From Arthrobacter_M sp030063245 (GTDB lineage: Bacteria; Actinomycetota; Actinomycetes; Actinomycetales; Micrococcaceae): DNA of 64,000 nucleotides. The stretch spans positions 744,001 through 808,000 of the forward strand of contig NZ_CP180316.1 in the NCBI RefSeq assembly GCF_051131705.1. The letters run 5' to 3'. The notes under the pieces were generated by a model. The model did no database searches. It was not told the DNA's origin and worked only from the letters and a program-made list of their open reading frames with translations. The position numbers and the translations under genes were made by a program. Positions 33,609 through 43,948 of the stretch are shown one piece after another; position 1 is the stretch's first letter; each line of letters begins with the position of its first letter.

Positions 33609-34784
33609 ATGAATACTGAATCTTTAGGCACACCGGCCGCACGGTCCGCGGAAGAGTGGTCCGCGCAAAACCGGTCAGTGCAGACACTGGACAGATTTTA
33701 TGCGGTCATCCCGGCCGGCGGCGTCGGGACCAGGCTATGGCCGCTGTCCCGGGCCGCCGCGCCGAAATTCCTTCATGACCTGACGAATTCGGGCAGCACG
33801 CTGCTGCGCGCCACCTACGACAGACTGGCGCCGCTGGCCGGGGATCGTGTGGTAGTGGTAACAGGCACTGCCCACCGGGAGGCCGTCTGCCGGCAGCTGC
33901 CCGAGATCAAGGACGCGGACTTCGTGCTGGAAAGCGAGCCTAAGGACTCGGCGGCCGCCATCGGACTGGCCGCCGCCATCCTCTACCGGCGGGACCCTGA
34001 CATCATCATGGGCTCATTCGCCGCCGATCAGGTGATCAGCCCGGACGGCGTCTTCCAGGACGCCGTCCGTGAGGCGATCTTCACCGCCGCGACGGGCAAG
34101 ATCGTCACCATCGGCATCAAACCCACGCACCCCTCCACAGGGTTCGGTTACATCCGCACCGGTGAAGCACTGGACATCGCCGGTGCGCCCAGCGCCCATG
34201 CCGTCGTCGAATTTGTGGAAAAGCCGAGCAAGGCGGTGGCCGAGGAGTACCTGGCCAGCGGCGACTACAACTGGAACGCCGGCATGTTTGTGGCTCCGGT
34301 GGCGCTGATGCTCAAGCACCTGGAACAGAATCAGCCGGAACTGTACAGCGGCCTGACCGAGATCGCCAACGCATGGGATACGGACCAGCAGCAGGAAGTC
34401 ACGGCCCGGATCTGGCCCACCCTGCCGAAAACGGCCATTGACTATGCCGTGGCCGAACCTGCGGCCGACGCCGGCGATGTCGCCGTGATTCCGGGAACGT
34501 TCAGCTGGGACGACGTCGGAGACTTTGCCGCCATCGGCCGGCTCAACAGCGCCAAAGAGGTCGACGACGTCACGGTCGTCGGCGAGGGGGCCCGCGTTTT
34601 CACCGAGGGAGCCTCCGGCGTCGTGGTCACGGACACCAAGCGCGTTATTGCGCTGATCGGCATCAAGGACGTCGTTATTGTGGACACCCCTGATGCACTG
34701 CTCGTGACGACGACGGCGCACGCACAGCAGGTGAAAAGCGCCGTGGACCATCTCAAGGCCAGCGGCGACACTGACGTTCTATAG
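33609..34784 (+). CDS. manC: Mannose-1-phosphate guanylyltransferase
   Basis: 391 residues. The nucleotidyltransferase motif FYAVIPAGGVGTRLWPLSRA lies near residue 32. Other family stretches are PTHPSTGFGYIRTG, FVEKPSKAVAEEYLASGDYN and YNWNAGMFVAP. It makes GDP-mannose from mannose-1-P and GTP for glycans. No phosphomannose isomerase domain is fused. The frame also has a GTG immediately upstream (33606). Confidence 0.93.
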   Translation: MNTESLGTPAARSAEEWSAQNRSVQTLDRFYAVIPAGGVGTRLWPLSRAAAPKFLHDLTNSGSTLLRATYDRLAPLAGDRVVVVTGTAHREAVCRQLPEIKDADFVLESEPKDSAAAIGLAAAILYRRDPDIIMGSFAADQVISPDGVFQDAVREAIFTAATGKIVTIGIKPTHPSTGFGYIRTGEALDIAGAPSAHAVVEFVEKPSKAVAEEYLASGDYNWNAGMFVAPVALMLKHLEQNQPELYSGLTEIANAWDTDQQQEVTARIWPTLPKTAIDYAVAEPAADAGDVAVIPGTFSWDDVGDFAAIGRLNSAKEVDDVTVVGEGARVFTEGASGVVVTDTKRVIALIGIKDVVIVDTPDALLVTTTAHAQQVKSAVDHLKASGDTDVL

Positions 34785-34874
34785 CCGGACCGGGTTCACC
34801 GGCGGGTTGGGGCGCGGCCGTAACTCTGGGCCGTGAATGACCTTGATGCGGTCCGGGGTCGCTAGAGTTTCTGT

Positions 34875-36077
34875 GTGCGCAATTACTCATTAGAGACCGA
34901 ACCGACAGCTCTGATAAACCCCTGGCTGGAACCGAGAATCGCCGAGATGCTGGCGTTCAGACGGGATCTTCACGCACATCCGGAGCTTTCGCGGCAGGAA
35001 TTCCGCACCACTGACAGATTGATGGCACGGCTCATCGCCGCGGGTCTGGCACCGCGGCGCCTGTCGGGCACCGGGCTCTTTGTTGACGTCGGCGACGGCC
35101 CGATCGCCACCGCCCTGCGCGGTGACATTGATGCGCTGCCGGTCATGGAGGAAACCGGCCTGTCGTTTGCCTCCCGGAACCACGGTGTCACCCATGCCTG
35201 TGGGCATGACATCCATACCACCACAATGCTGGGAATCGCCTTGGTGTTGACGGACATGCACGCGCAGCGGCCGCTGGGGGCCACGATACGGATCATTTTC
35301 CAGCCCGCCGAGGAGATTATGCCCGGCGGCTCGTTGGACTGCATTGCCCAGGGCGCGTTGGAGGGCGTGCCGCGGATCATGGCCCTGCACTGCGACCCGC
35401 GGATCGAGTTGGGACACATCGGTACGCGCATCGGCTCGATCACCAGCGCGTCGGACACCATCAAGATAGAACTCTCCGGCCGGGGCGGACACACCTCCCG
35501 TCCGCACCTGACCGAGGATCTGGTCTTCGCACTGGCCGAGATCGCCATCAACGTCCCGGCCGTTCTCTCCCGCCGGGTGGATGTGCGCAGCGGCGTGTCC
35601 GTGGTTTGGGGCCAGATCGGTGCCGGATCCGCGCCAAACGCCATTCCGGGCACCGGCTTCATGGCCGGCACCATGCGCTGCCTGGACCGCGAGGCCTGGC
35701 ACGCGGCCGGTGAGCTGCTGGACGAAGTGGTGCAGCAGGTCGCCGCGCCGTACGGCGTGGATGTCCTGTTGGAGCATACCCGGGGCGTTCCGCCGGTGGT
35801 GAATTCGGAACATGAAACTGCGCTGATCGAGGCCGCGGCCCGCGCCGAACTGGGCGAGAACGCCGTCGTTCTGGCGCCGCAGTCAATGGGCGGGGAGGAC
35901 TTCGCCTGGTTCCTGCAGGACACACCGGGAGCCTTGATGCGGCTGGGGACGCACGTGCCCGGCGGGGAACAGTACGATCTGCACCGCGGCGATTACATTG
36001 TGGATGAGCGTGCGCTGGGTCTGGGGATCAGGGTGCTCGGGGCAGCCGCCCTGCGGGCCATCCGCGACCTCACTTAA
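34875..36077 (+). CDS. M20-family amidohydrolase (peptidase M20D type)
   Basis: 400 residues, GTG start. Metal-binding and catalytic signatures: RRDLHAHPELSRQEF, GDIDALPVMEETGL, THACGHDIHTTTMLG and FQPAEEIMPGG. The dimerisation insert begins near GRGGHTSRP. Members deacylate N-acyl amino acids or split amidobenzoyl-glutamate; the substrate is unknown. Amidohydrolases of this type also lie near sdh in mycobacteria, so its place may be old synteny. Confidence 0.9.
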   Translation: MRNYSLETEPTALINPWLEPRIAEMLAFRRDLHAHPELSRQEFRTTDRLMARLIAAGLAPRRLSGTGLFVDVGDGPIATALRGDIDALPVMEETGLSFASRNHGVTHACGHDIHTTTMLGIALVLTDMHAQRPLGATIRIIFQPAEEIMPGGSLDCIAQGALEGVPRIMALHCDPRIELGHIGTRIGSITSASDTIKIELSGRGGHTSRPHLTEDLVFALAEIAINVPAVLSRRVDVRSGVSVVWGQIGAGSAPNAIPGTGFMAGTMRCLDREAWHAAGELLDEVVQQVAAPYGVDVLLEHTRGVPPVVNSEHETALIEAAARAELGENAVVLAPQSMGGEDFAWFLQDTPGALMRLGTHVPGGEQYDLHRGDYIVDERALGLGIRVLGAAALRAIRDLT

Positions 36078-36174
36078 CCCCGCGCGCTCCCTGCCTCATC
36101 CCTGGGGGAGGAGGCGGGTGCCTGGGATAAGCGGGGACGTGGATGGCGAAGGGCAGGCGTCCATCCGATAGGTT

Positions 36175-36195
36175 GTGCACAATGGAATTGTGTAC
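36175..36195. promoter_or_regulatory. OhrR-type operator upstream of ohrR
   Basis: GTGCACAAT-GGA-ATTGTGTAC is an inverted repeat with 8 of 9 matching positions, 12 bases ahead of the ohrR ATG. Its AT-rich core CACAAT...ATTGTG resembles OhrR boxes, which contain ACAATT/AATTGT half-sites. Autoregulation is inferred. Confidence 0.6.
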
Positions 36196-36207
36196 TACGT
36201 TTGAGGT

Positions 36208-36645
36208 ATGGATGAGCGCGACGTTCTCAAGCGGCAGGTCTGTTTCGCGCTGTACTCGGCCTCCAGGGCTGCCACTGCGCTCTACCGGCCAATGCTCAGC
36301 GAGCTGGGGCTGACGTATCCGCAGTATCTGGTGCTGCTCCTGCTCTGGGAGCGGGATGGCGCGTCGGTGCGCGAGCTGGGGGAGGAGCTCGCGCTGGATT
36401 CCGGTACACTGTCCCCGCTGCTCAAGCGGCTGGAGGCCGCCGGGCTGGTGCGACGTCAGCGTAGCGCCGACGACGAGCGGCGGGTTCAGGTGCACCTGAC
36501 GGACGACGGCGCCGCCTTGCGCGAGCGGGCAGCTGCGGTTCCGCAGCAGCTGGCAGAGGCAGCGGGCCTCGGCCCCGGCGAGCTGGATCAATTGCGGGGC
36601 ACACTATCCCGGCTGACCGCTGCCCTGCACGCTGCGGCAAGCTAA
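36208..36645 (+). CDS. ohrR: Organic hydroperoxide-sensing MarR regulator
   Basis: 145 residues, MarR fold. The single N-terminal Cys in LKRQVCFALYSASRAATALY (near residue 12) is in the position of the OhrR peroxide-sensing cysteine. The winged helix includes ELGEELALDSGTLSPLLKRL and RSADDERRVQVHLTDDGA. Oxidation of the Cys normally releases the repressor from DNA. It is 36 bases upstream of ohr, whose product detoxifies the same peroxides. Confidence 0.93.
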   Translation: MDERDVLKRQVCFALYSASRAATALYRPMLSELGLTYPQYLVLLLLWERDGASVRELGEELALDSGTLSPLLKRLEAAGLVRRQRSADDERRVQVHLTDDGAALRERAAAVPQQLAEAAGLGPGELDQLRGTLSRLTAALHAAAS

Positions 36646-36681
36646 AAACCACCACCACCACCACCGCCACCAAGGACGGCC

Positions 36682-37167
36682 ATGAAAATTCTTTACACCG
36701 GACAAGCCCATGCCACCGGCGATGGACGCAACGGCCAGGCCCGCAGCTCCGACGGCAAGCTTGAGGTGAGACTGGCAGCGCCGGTGGAACTGGGCGGAGA
36801 CGGCAACGGAACCAATCCGGAACAGCTGTTCGCTGCCGGCTATGCCGCTTGCTTCCACTCCGCTCTGTGGCTGGCAGCGCGGCGCCACAAGGCGGATGTC
36901 TCCGGTTCCACGGTGACCGCCAACGTCGATTTCGGCGCAGTCGGCGAGGGTGCCTAGGGGATCGCCGTGCGGATGGAGATCGGTTTGCCACGGTTGAAGC
37001 CATCCGCCGCCCGGGAACTGGCCGAGGCGGCCCATCTGATCTGCCCATACTCCAATGCCACCCGCGGCAATATCAGCGTCGAACTGAGCATCCTGGCCCC
37101 GCCGGCCATTAGTGCCTGCAGCAGCATCAGAACCGTTACCCAACCCGCAATGGAGGCATCCGCATGA
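36682..37167 (+). pseudogene. ohr: Organic hydroperoxide resistance protein Ohr, interrupted by one in-frame amber codon
   Basis: The first 91 codons give the N-terminal half of an Ohr/OsmC protein, including the peroxidatic Cys in AAGYAACFHSALWLA. TAG at 36955-36957 follows VDFGAVGEGA. The same frame resumes with GIAVRMEIGLPRLKPSA and contains the second catalytic Cys in LICPYSNATRGNISVELSI. No base is gained or lost. The downstream frame ends in an ATGA overlap with the next gene, so the full frame was the ancestral gene. Without read-through the product lacks the second Cys and should be inactive. A sequencing error is possible. Confidence 0.85.
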
Positions 37168-38255
37168 GCAATGAATCGCACAACCACGACACTCCCGCCG
37201 TCGATGAATCGGCACTTCCCCGCACCACCTGCGAGGTGCAGCTCGCGTCCCGTCCGCAGGGGGAGCCCGTGCCGGAGAACTTCCGGCTCACGGAATCGGA
37301 CATTCCCGCTTTGGCGGACGGTCAGATCCTGGTCCGCAATACGGCCATGAGCGTGGATCCGTACATGCGGGGCCGCATGAACGATGTAAAGTCCTACAGC
37401 CCACCGTTTGCCCTGAATGCGCCGCTCGACGGCGGCGCGGTGGGCGAGGTGATTGCTTCGCGCAGCGCCGCACACAAAGTGGGGGACGTCGTTGTCCACG
37501 CACTGGGCTGGCGTGACTACGCGGTGTTGGCCGAGGGGGAGGCCCGGACCGTGGACAGCACGCTGTCGCGGCCGACGGCGTTCCTCGGCGCCCTCGGCAT
37601 GACCGGGCTCACCGCCTATGCCGGCCTGACCGAGGTGGCGGCCTTCAAGCCCGGAGATACCGTCTTTGTCTCCGCCGCCGCCGGCGCGGTGGGATCCCTG
37701 GTGGGGCAGATCGCTAAAAACCTCGGCGCGGCACGCGTGATCGGCAGCGCGGGCTCGTCGGAAAAGGTGGCACGGCTGCTGGAGCTGGGCTTCGACGCGG
37801 CCTTCAACTACCACGACGGACCGGTCAAGGATCAGCTCAAGGCTGCCCTGCAACGGACGGGCGCCGCAACGCCCGGCGCCTCGGATGCGGCCGGAATCGA
37901 CGTCTACTTCGACAATGTGGGCGGCGAACACCTTGAGGCCGCCATCTCCGTGTTGAACCGGTTCGGCCGGGTTGCCATGTGCGGGGCGATCTCGCAGTAC
38001 AACAGCACAGCGCCGGTCAGTGGTCCACGGAATCTAGCGCTGGCGATCGGCAAGCAGCTGACACTGCGGGGGTTCATCGTGGGCAGTTACCAGTACCTGG
38101 CGGAGGAATTCGCCGGGAAAATGGCGCGATGGCTTGGCGACGGTGCGGTCCGCTTCGATGAGACCTTCGTGCACGGCCTGGAAAACGCGCCGCAGGCCTT
38201 CATCGATCTGCTCCGCGGTGCCAACACCGGGAAAATGGTCGTGACGCTGGACTGA
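37164..38255 (+). CDS. NADP-dependent zinc-independent MDR oxidoreductase (CurA/YncB type)
   Basis: 363 residues. The N-terminal catalytic fold has VRNTAMSVDPYMRGRMND, characteristic of the CurA/leukotriene B4 dehydrogenase-like branch. The nucleotide fold has VFVSAAAGAVGSLVGQIAKN, with IDVYFDNVGGEHLEAAISVL later. It reduces activated double bonds of enones with NADPH. No structural zinc Cys cluster is seen. The ATG overlaps the end of the interrupted ohr frame (ATGA), which fits a peroxide and aldehyde defence operon. Confidence 0.9.
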   Translation: MSNESHNHDTPAVDESALPRTTCEVQLASRPQGEPVPENFRLTESDIPALADGQILVRNTAMSVDPYMRGRMNDVKSYSPPFALNAPLDGGAVGEVIASRSAAHKVGDVVVHALGWRDYAVLAEGEARTVDSTLSRPTAFLGALGMTGLTAYAGLTEVAAFKPGDTVFVSAAAGAVGSLVGQIAKNLGAARVIGSAGSSEKVARLLELGFDAAFNYHDGPVKDQLKAALQRTGAATPGASDAAGIDVYFDNVGGEHLEAAISVLNRFGRVAMCGAISQYNSTAPVSGPRNLALAIGKQLTLRGFIVGSYQYLAEEFAGKMARWLGDGAVRFDETFVHGLENAPQAFIDLLRGANTGKMVVTLD

Positions 38256-38357
38256 CAGGCCGAGGTTGCCCCGCGGGATGGAGGACCGACCATCAAAGAG
38301 GGGCGCCCCCGCGAAGACGATGCGGCCCAGCACCGCTGTCGCGAGCGAGCCCCGTCT

Positions 38358-39326
38358 TCACGCGGCCAGTCCTTCGCGTGCACGGGCTATCGCTGCTTGA
38401 ATCCGCGTCCGCAGCTCGCCCGGGCGCCCCAGATCGGACCATTCGATCCGGATGAATCTCCAACCTAACTCCATCAATGCCTTTTCGCGCCGTCGTTCCT
38501 CAAAAATAACCTGGCCAGTCGGGGCGAAATCGAAGTATTTCGATTTCCCGTCAAATTCCAGGATGAGTTTGAGTGCCGGCCACGCGAAATCCGCCCGATA
38601 GCTGATGCTCCCCGCCTGTATAACGACCTGAACATCCGGCTGTTCGATGTTGAATGCGCGAAGGATCAGCCGCGTCCGAGTCTCGCCAGCAGACTCGGAC
38701 CGTGCATCGAGTGCCTCAACCACTTGGCGGGCGCGTCGTATACCGCGGCTGCCCGGCATTGATGCGACCAGGGACTGTATCCCTTGCAGGCTCGCACCTT
38801 TGCGCAGGGCATGGTCCCCGATGATTACGGCGCGCTGAAACTCGCCGATTCTGGCACAATCGACGACGGTTCGCTCGAGCGAAGTCACCCAGATCGGCCC
38901 CTCGCCGCGGATACTGACCACGACAGTTTCCCGGAGCTCCAAGCGGCAGTGATGTCCCGTCACATCAGGGCCGGCACTGTTCTGCGACAGCGCAGAGGCG
39001 GAATTGATGTGAATACTGCTGCCGCAGTCCCAAATCCAGCATCCGTGAAGACGCGCAGCGCTGAAGTGGCTGTACGTACATGCGCCGCCGCTGGTGTAGA
39101 AATGGGCTTGCAGACCAAACATGTCCCGCTCCCAAACGGCGGCTGGAAACCATAAACTCATCTGAATGTATGCCCCGCGCCTGAGCCGATGCACGAAACC
39201 ATATGCAACCCCAGCGGCCAACAACCGGTCCCCCACACCGGCCGATGCCAACTGCGCAGTCGAGGCGACAGGCCCACCAGGAGGCCACCGCACCTCCAGC
39301 GTTTTCCGAAGCCTGTTCTTGTCCAT
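38358..39326 (-). CDS. DUF559-type protein with AbiEi-like N-terminus
   Basis: 322 residues from the ATG at 39324-39326 (MDKNRLRKTLEVRWPPGG). The N-terminal part (VASTAQLASAGVGDRLLAAG then YGFVHRLRRGAYI) resembles the winged-helix of AbiEi-type antitoxin domains. The C-terminal part (ALKLILEFDGKSKYFDF, EERRREKALMELGWRFIRI) matches the Vsr-like PD-(D/E)XK fold of DUF559. Such stand-alone genes are common in actinobacteria and no toxin gene adjoins it. Function unknown. The 5' region carries a tandem repeat. Confidence 0.78.
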   Translation of the reverse strand: MDKNRLRKTLEVRWPPGGPVASTAQLASAGVGDRLLAAGVAYGFVHRLRRGAYIQMSLWFPAAVWERDMFGLQAHFYTSGGACTYSHFSAARLHGCWIWDCGSSIHINSASALSQNSAGPDVTGHHCRLELRETVVVSIRGEGPIWVTSLERTVVDCARIGEFQRAVIIGDHALRKGASLQGIQSLVASMPGSRGIRRARQVVEALDARSESAGETRTRLILRAFNIEQPDVQVVIQAGSISYRADFAWPALKLILEFDGKSKYFDFAPTGQVIFEERRREKALMELGWRFIRIEWSDLGRPGELRTRIQAAIARAREGLAA

Positions 39327-39825
39327 GTCAGTAAGATAGTGCTCACAGCCGGTTGGACAGGAACGGCACCGATCCGCTGTGCAGGACGACGCCACACTCC
39401 AGAAGTGTGGAGGAGTGGACGGGATGCTGGCCGCACCTCCTCTGCCGGACAGACACCGGTCATCCTCGGGCATTCTCGAAGGAGGGGCGTCCCCGCGACA
39501 ACGCAGCTGCGCCGCCCCTCCTTCGCGGGGCCGCCCCTCCTTCGCTGCGCCGCCCCTCCTTCGCGGGGCCGCCCCTCCTTCGCGGCGCCGCCCCGTTTTG
39601 GCGAGGGCGGACAGGTAACGACTTTCCAACGATGAGGCATCGGCGGCGTCGAAAGGTGCAGGTGGGCTGAATCACCCATTAGGGTATTATCATCATCGCG
39701 CCATAGCGCAGCGCTTCGAAGATATCAGTGACAACAGAATTTGAGTCCCGGTGTTACGCACCGTGACCAACGGACACTCATTGAACCGCTGCTGTTCGCT
39801 GCGCTCAATCTCTGTTGGAGGAACT
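39327..39825. other. 499-base gap before the nucleoside transporter genes
   Basis: It holds the 5' flank of the DUF559 gene, the 19-bp tandem array at 39511-39595, and the leader of the BMP lipoprotein gene. TATTAT at 39685-39690 could be a -10 box, without a clear -35 partner. Open frames across the array are repetitive (Arg/Gly/Ala-rich) and not convincing genes. Confidence 0.5.
39511..39595. repeat. 19-bp tandem repeat, about 4.5 copies
   Basis: The unit GCCGCCCCTCCTTCGCGGG starts at 39511, 39530, 39549 and 39568, with a partial copy from 39587. Units two and four differ at the last three bases. A similar inverted stretch (GAAGGAGGGGCGTCCCCGCG) lies just upstream at 39478. No spacers, so it is not a CRISPR array. 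Confidence 0.9.
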
Positions 39826-40950
39826 TTGAATCACCCACTGCACAGCGCCCTGTCCTTGCCCGGTGCCCTGAAACGCAGCGCCACCGTTGGAACCATCACC
39901 TTGGGTGCAACCGCGCTCCTGCTCACCGGCTGCGGCGCTGCACCGGCGCCGTCGGGTGGTGGCACGGCGGGGGCCAGCGACTATCTCGGCTGCATCGTCT
40001 CCGACGCCGGCGGATTCGACGACCAGTCCTTCAACCAGTCCTCCTACGAGGGCCTGAAGAAGACGCAAACGGACCTCGGCATCAAGATCAAGCAGGCGGA
40101 GTCCACCACGAAGGCGGACTTCGAGCCGAACCTGAACCAGATGGCCAACGCCGGCTGCAACCTGACCTTCACCGTGGGCTTCCTGCTCGCGGACGCCACC
40201 AAGAAGGTGGCCACGTCCGACGCCTCGGCGCACTTCGCGATCATTGATGACAACTCGATTAACCTGCCGAACGTCAAGCCGGTGGTCTACGACACCGCCC
40301 AGGCTGCGTTCCTGGCCGGCTATGCCTCCGCCGCGCAGACCAAGACCGGCAAGGTGGGCACCTTCGGTGGCATCAACATCCCCACCGTGACAATCTTCAT
40401 GGATGGATTCGCCGACGGCGTCAAGTACTACAACGAGAAAAAGGGCAAGTCCGTCCAGCTGCTGGGCTGGGACAAGAACACTCAGCAGGGTGTCTTCACG
40501 AACACCTTCGACGTGGTCCAGGAGGGCACCAAGGCCACCAACAACCTGCTCAACGACGGGGCGGACATCATCATGCCCGTGGCAGGCCCGCTGGGCAAGG
40601 GCGCCGGCGATGCCATTTTGGCGGCGAACACCGCCGGCAAAGACGCCAAGCTGGTCTGGGTTGACTCGGACGGCTACCTGACGGCCCCGGCCTTCAAAGC
40701 CGTGCTGCTGACCTCCGTCATGAAGAAGATGGGCGAAGCGGTGGAGAACATTGTCAAGGACGACAAGGACGGCAAGTTCGATCCGACGCCGTATGTCGGG
40801 ACGTTGGAGAACGACGGCGTCGCGCTGGCTCCGTTCCATGACCTGGACTCAAGTGTCACTGCGGACACCAAGAGCGAACTCGATGCGATCAGGAAGGACA
40901 TCATCTCCGGCACGCTGAAGATCGAGTCCCCGGCCAGCCCGAAGAAGTAG
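39826..40950 (+). CDS. BMP-family ABC transporter lipoprotein (nucleoside binding)
   Basis: 374 residues from a TTG at 39826 with GGAGG four bases ahead. The signal peptide ends in lipobox LLLTGC near residue 38. The BMP domain opens with LGCIVSDAGGFDDQSFNQSS and continues with VGFLLADATKKVATSDASAH and VGTFGGINIPTVTIFMDGFA. PnrA/BmpA-type proteins bind purine nucleosides. The next genes are matching ABC parts plus nucleoside-degrading enzymes. Upstream in-frame starts to 39751 are less likely. Confidence 0.92.
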   Translation: MNHPLHSALSLPGALKRSATVGTITLGATALLLTGCGAAPAPSGGGTAGASDYLGCIVSDAGGFDDQSFNQSSYEGLKKTQTDLGIKIKQAESTTKADFEPNLNQMANAGCNLTFTVGFLLADATKKVATSDASAHFAIIDDNSINLPNVKPVVYDTAQAAFLAGYASAAQTKTGKVGTFGGINIPTVTIFMDGFADGVKYYNEKKGKSVQLLGWDKNTQQGVFTNTFDVVQEGTKATNNLLNDGADIIMPVAGPLGKGAGDAILAANTAGKDAKLVWVDSDGYLTAPAFKAVLLTSVMKKMGEAVENIVKDDKDGKFDPTPYVGTLENDGVALAPFHDLDSSVTADTKSELDAIRKDIISGTLKIESPASPKK

Positions 40951-41048
40951 GCAGGAAAAATGTCCGCGGATCCGCCCCGCCGCAGCGGCGGGGCGGTCGC
41001 CAGGTCCTTGTCGTGAAAAGTGTGCCGGCCTCCGACACAAACCTAAGA

Positions 41049-42610
<1,562 letters not shown>

Positions 42611-42614
<4 letters not shown>

Positions 42615-43948
42615 CTGATCCGCGGACCGAACCGGCCCCTGAGGACAGCCTCTCGGCGGCCCCGGCCGGCAGCCCTGGCGGGGCGGACCTGACCGGGGCC
42701 GCGGCCTCGATGAAACTGCCGCGGACAGGCCCAGGCAAGGACGAGCGCGGCAAGGACCTGATCCGCGAAATCATGACCGGCAGCGGACTTGTCTCGGTGC
42801 TCGCCGTCGTCGTCGCCCTGCTCATCGGCGCTGTCCTGATCGCGGTCACGGACGCACGCGTCGCCGCCGCAGCCGGGTACTTTTTCGCCCAGCCCGGCGA
42901 CACCTTTGCCGCCATGTGGGCCGCCGTGTCGGAGGCCTACGGCTCGCTGTTCCGCGGCGCCACCTATGACCCGACCGCGCGGACCTGGCTGGGGCAGCTG
43001 GGAATCTTCGAAACGCTCACCTTCGCCACGCCGCTCATCCTGGCAGGGCTCTCGGTGACCATTGCCTTCCGCGCCGGGCTGTTCAACATCGGCGCGCAGG
43101 GGCAGATCATCCTGGGCGCCATCTTTGCCGGCGCACTCGGTTTCGGCATGCAGCTCCCGCCGGGCATCCATCTGCTGGTCGTCATCGTCGGCGGGGCTGT
43201 CGGCGGCGCCATCTGGGGTGGTATCGCCGGTCTATTGAAGGCGCGCACCGGGGCGCATGAGGTGATCGTGACCATTATGCTCAACTACATTGCTGTCAAT
43301 CTGGTGCTGTACCTGCTGAAGAATCAGCTCAAGGACCCGGCCAGCTCCAACCCGGTCAGCCCCGCGATGCCGGGCTCTGCGGTCTTCCCACTGCTGCTGG
43401 GGCCCAACTTCCGGCTGAATGCCGGATTCATCCTGGCGGTGCTCGCGGTGATTGCTATGGCCTGGCTGTTGAACCGCTCGACCCTGGGCTTCGAGTTCAG
43501 GGCCATCGGGGCGAACCCGAATGCCGCCCGGACAGCCGGGATGGTGGTCTCCCGCGGCTACATTGTGGTCATGCTGATCTCCGGCGCGCTGTCCGGACTG
43601 GCCGGCGTGTCCCAGATCTCCGGCACGGAGCGGTCGCTGGACGCGGATGTGGCAGGCAATATCGGTTTCGACGCCATCACCGTGGCCCTCTTGGGCCGGT
43701 CGACCCCTTGGGGCACCTTTTTTGCCGCGCTGCTCTTCGGCGCTTTCAAAGCCGGCGGTACCTCCATGGCGGTCAACGCGGACGTTTCCATCGACATCGT
43801 GCTGGTGGTCCAGTCCCTGATCGTGCTGTTCATCGCAGCGCCGCCATTGATCCGCGCGATCTTCCGGGTCAAGTCGCCGACCATCAACCCGCCGACCATC
43901 AAGCCGCCGACCATCTCCGCGCAGGCCACCCGAGGAGCTGCAGTATGA
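42611..43948 (+). CDS. Nucleoside ABC transporter permease 1
   Basis: 445 residues, TTG start behind a strong AAGGAGAG. About 65 hydrophilic residues come first, then membrane segments including ATPLILAGLSVTIAFRAGLF and FNIGAQGQIILGAIFAGALG, the YufP-type motif. HEVIVTIMLNYIAVNLVLYL and GFDAITVALLGRSTPWGTFF follow. The last 25 residues contain a short repeat PTINPPTIKPPTI encoded by near-identical DNA. The stop overlaps permease 2 (ATGA at 43945). Confidence 0.92.

Noticed and set aside
36967..37167. Separate small gene starting at the GTG after the ohr amber codon
   Set aside because: The sequence is the C-terminal half of Ohr in the same frame, with the second catalytic Cys, so it is part of the interrupted gene.
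38358..39326. AbiE toxin-antitoxin pair
   Set aside because: Only an AbiEi-like N-terminal resemblance exists. No nucleotidyltransferase toxin gene adjoins it and the C-terminus is DUF559-like.
39511..39595. Possible CRISPR array
   Set aside because: The 19-bp units are directly adjacent with no unique spacers, and there are no cas genes.
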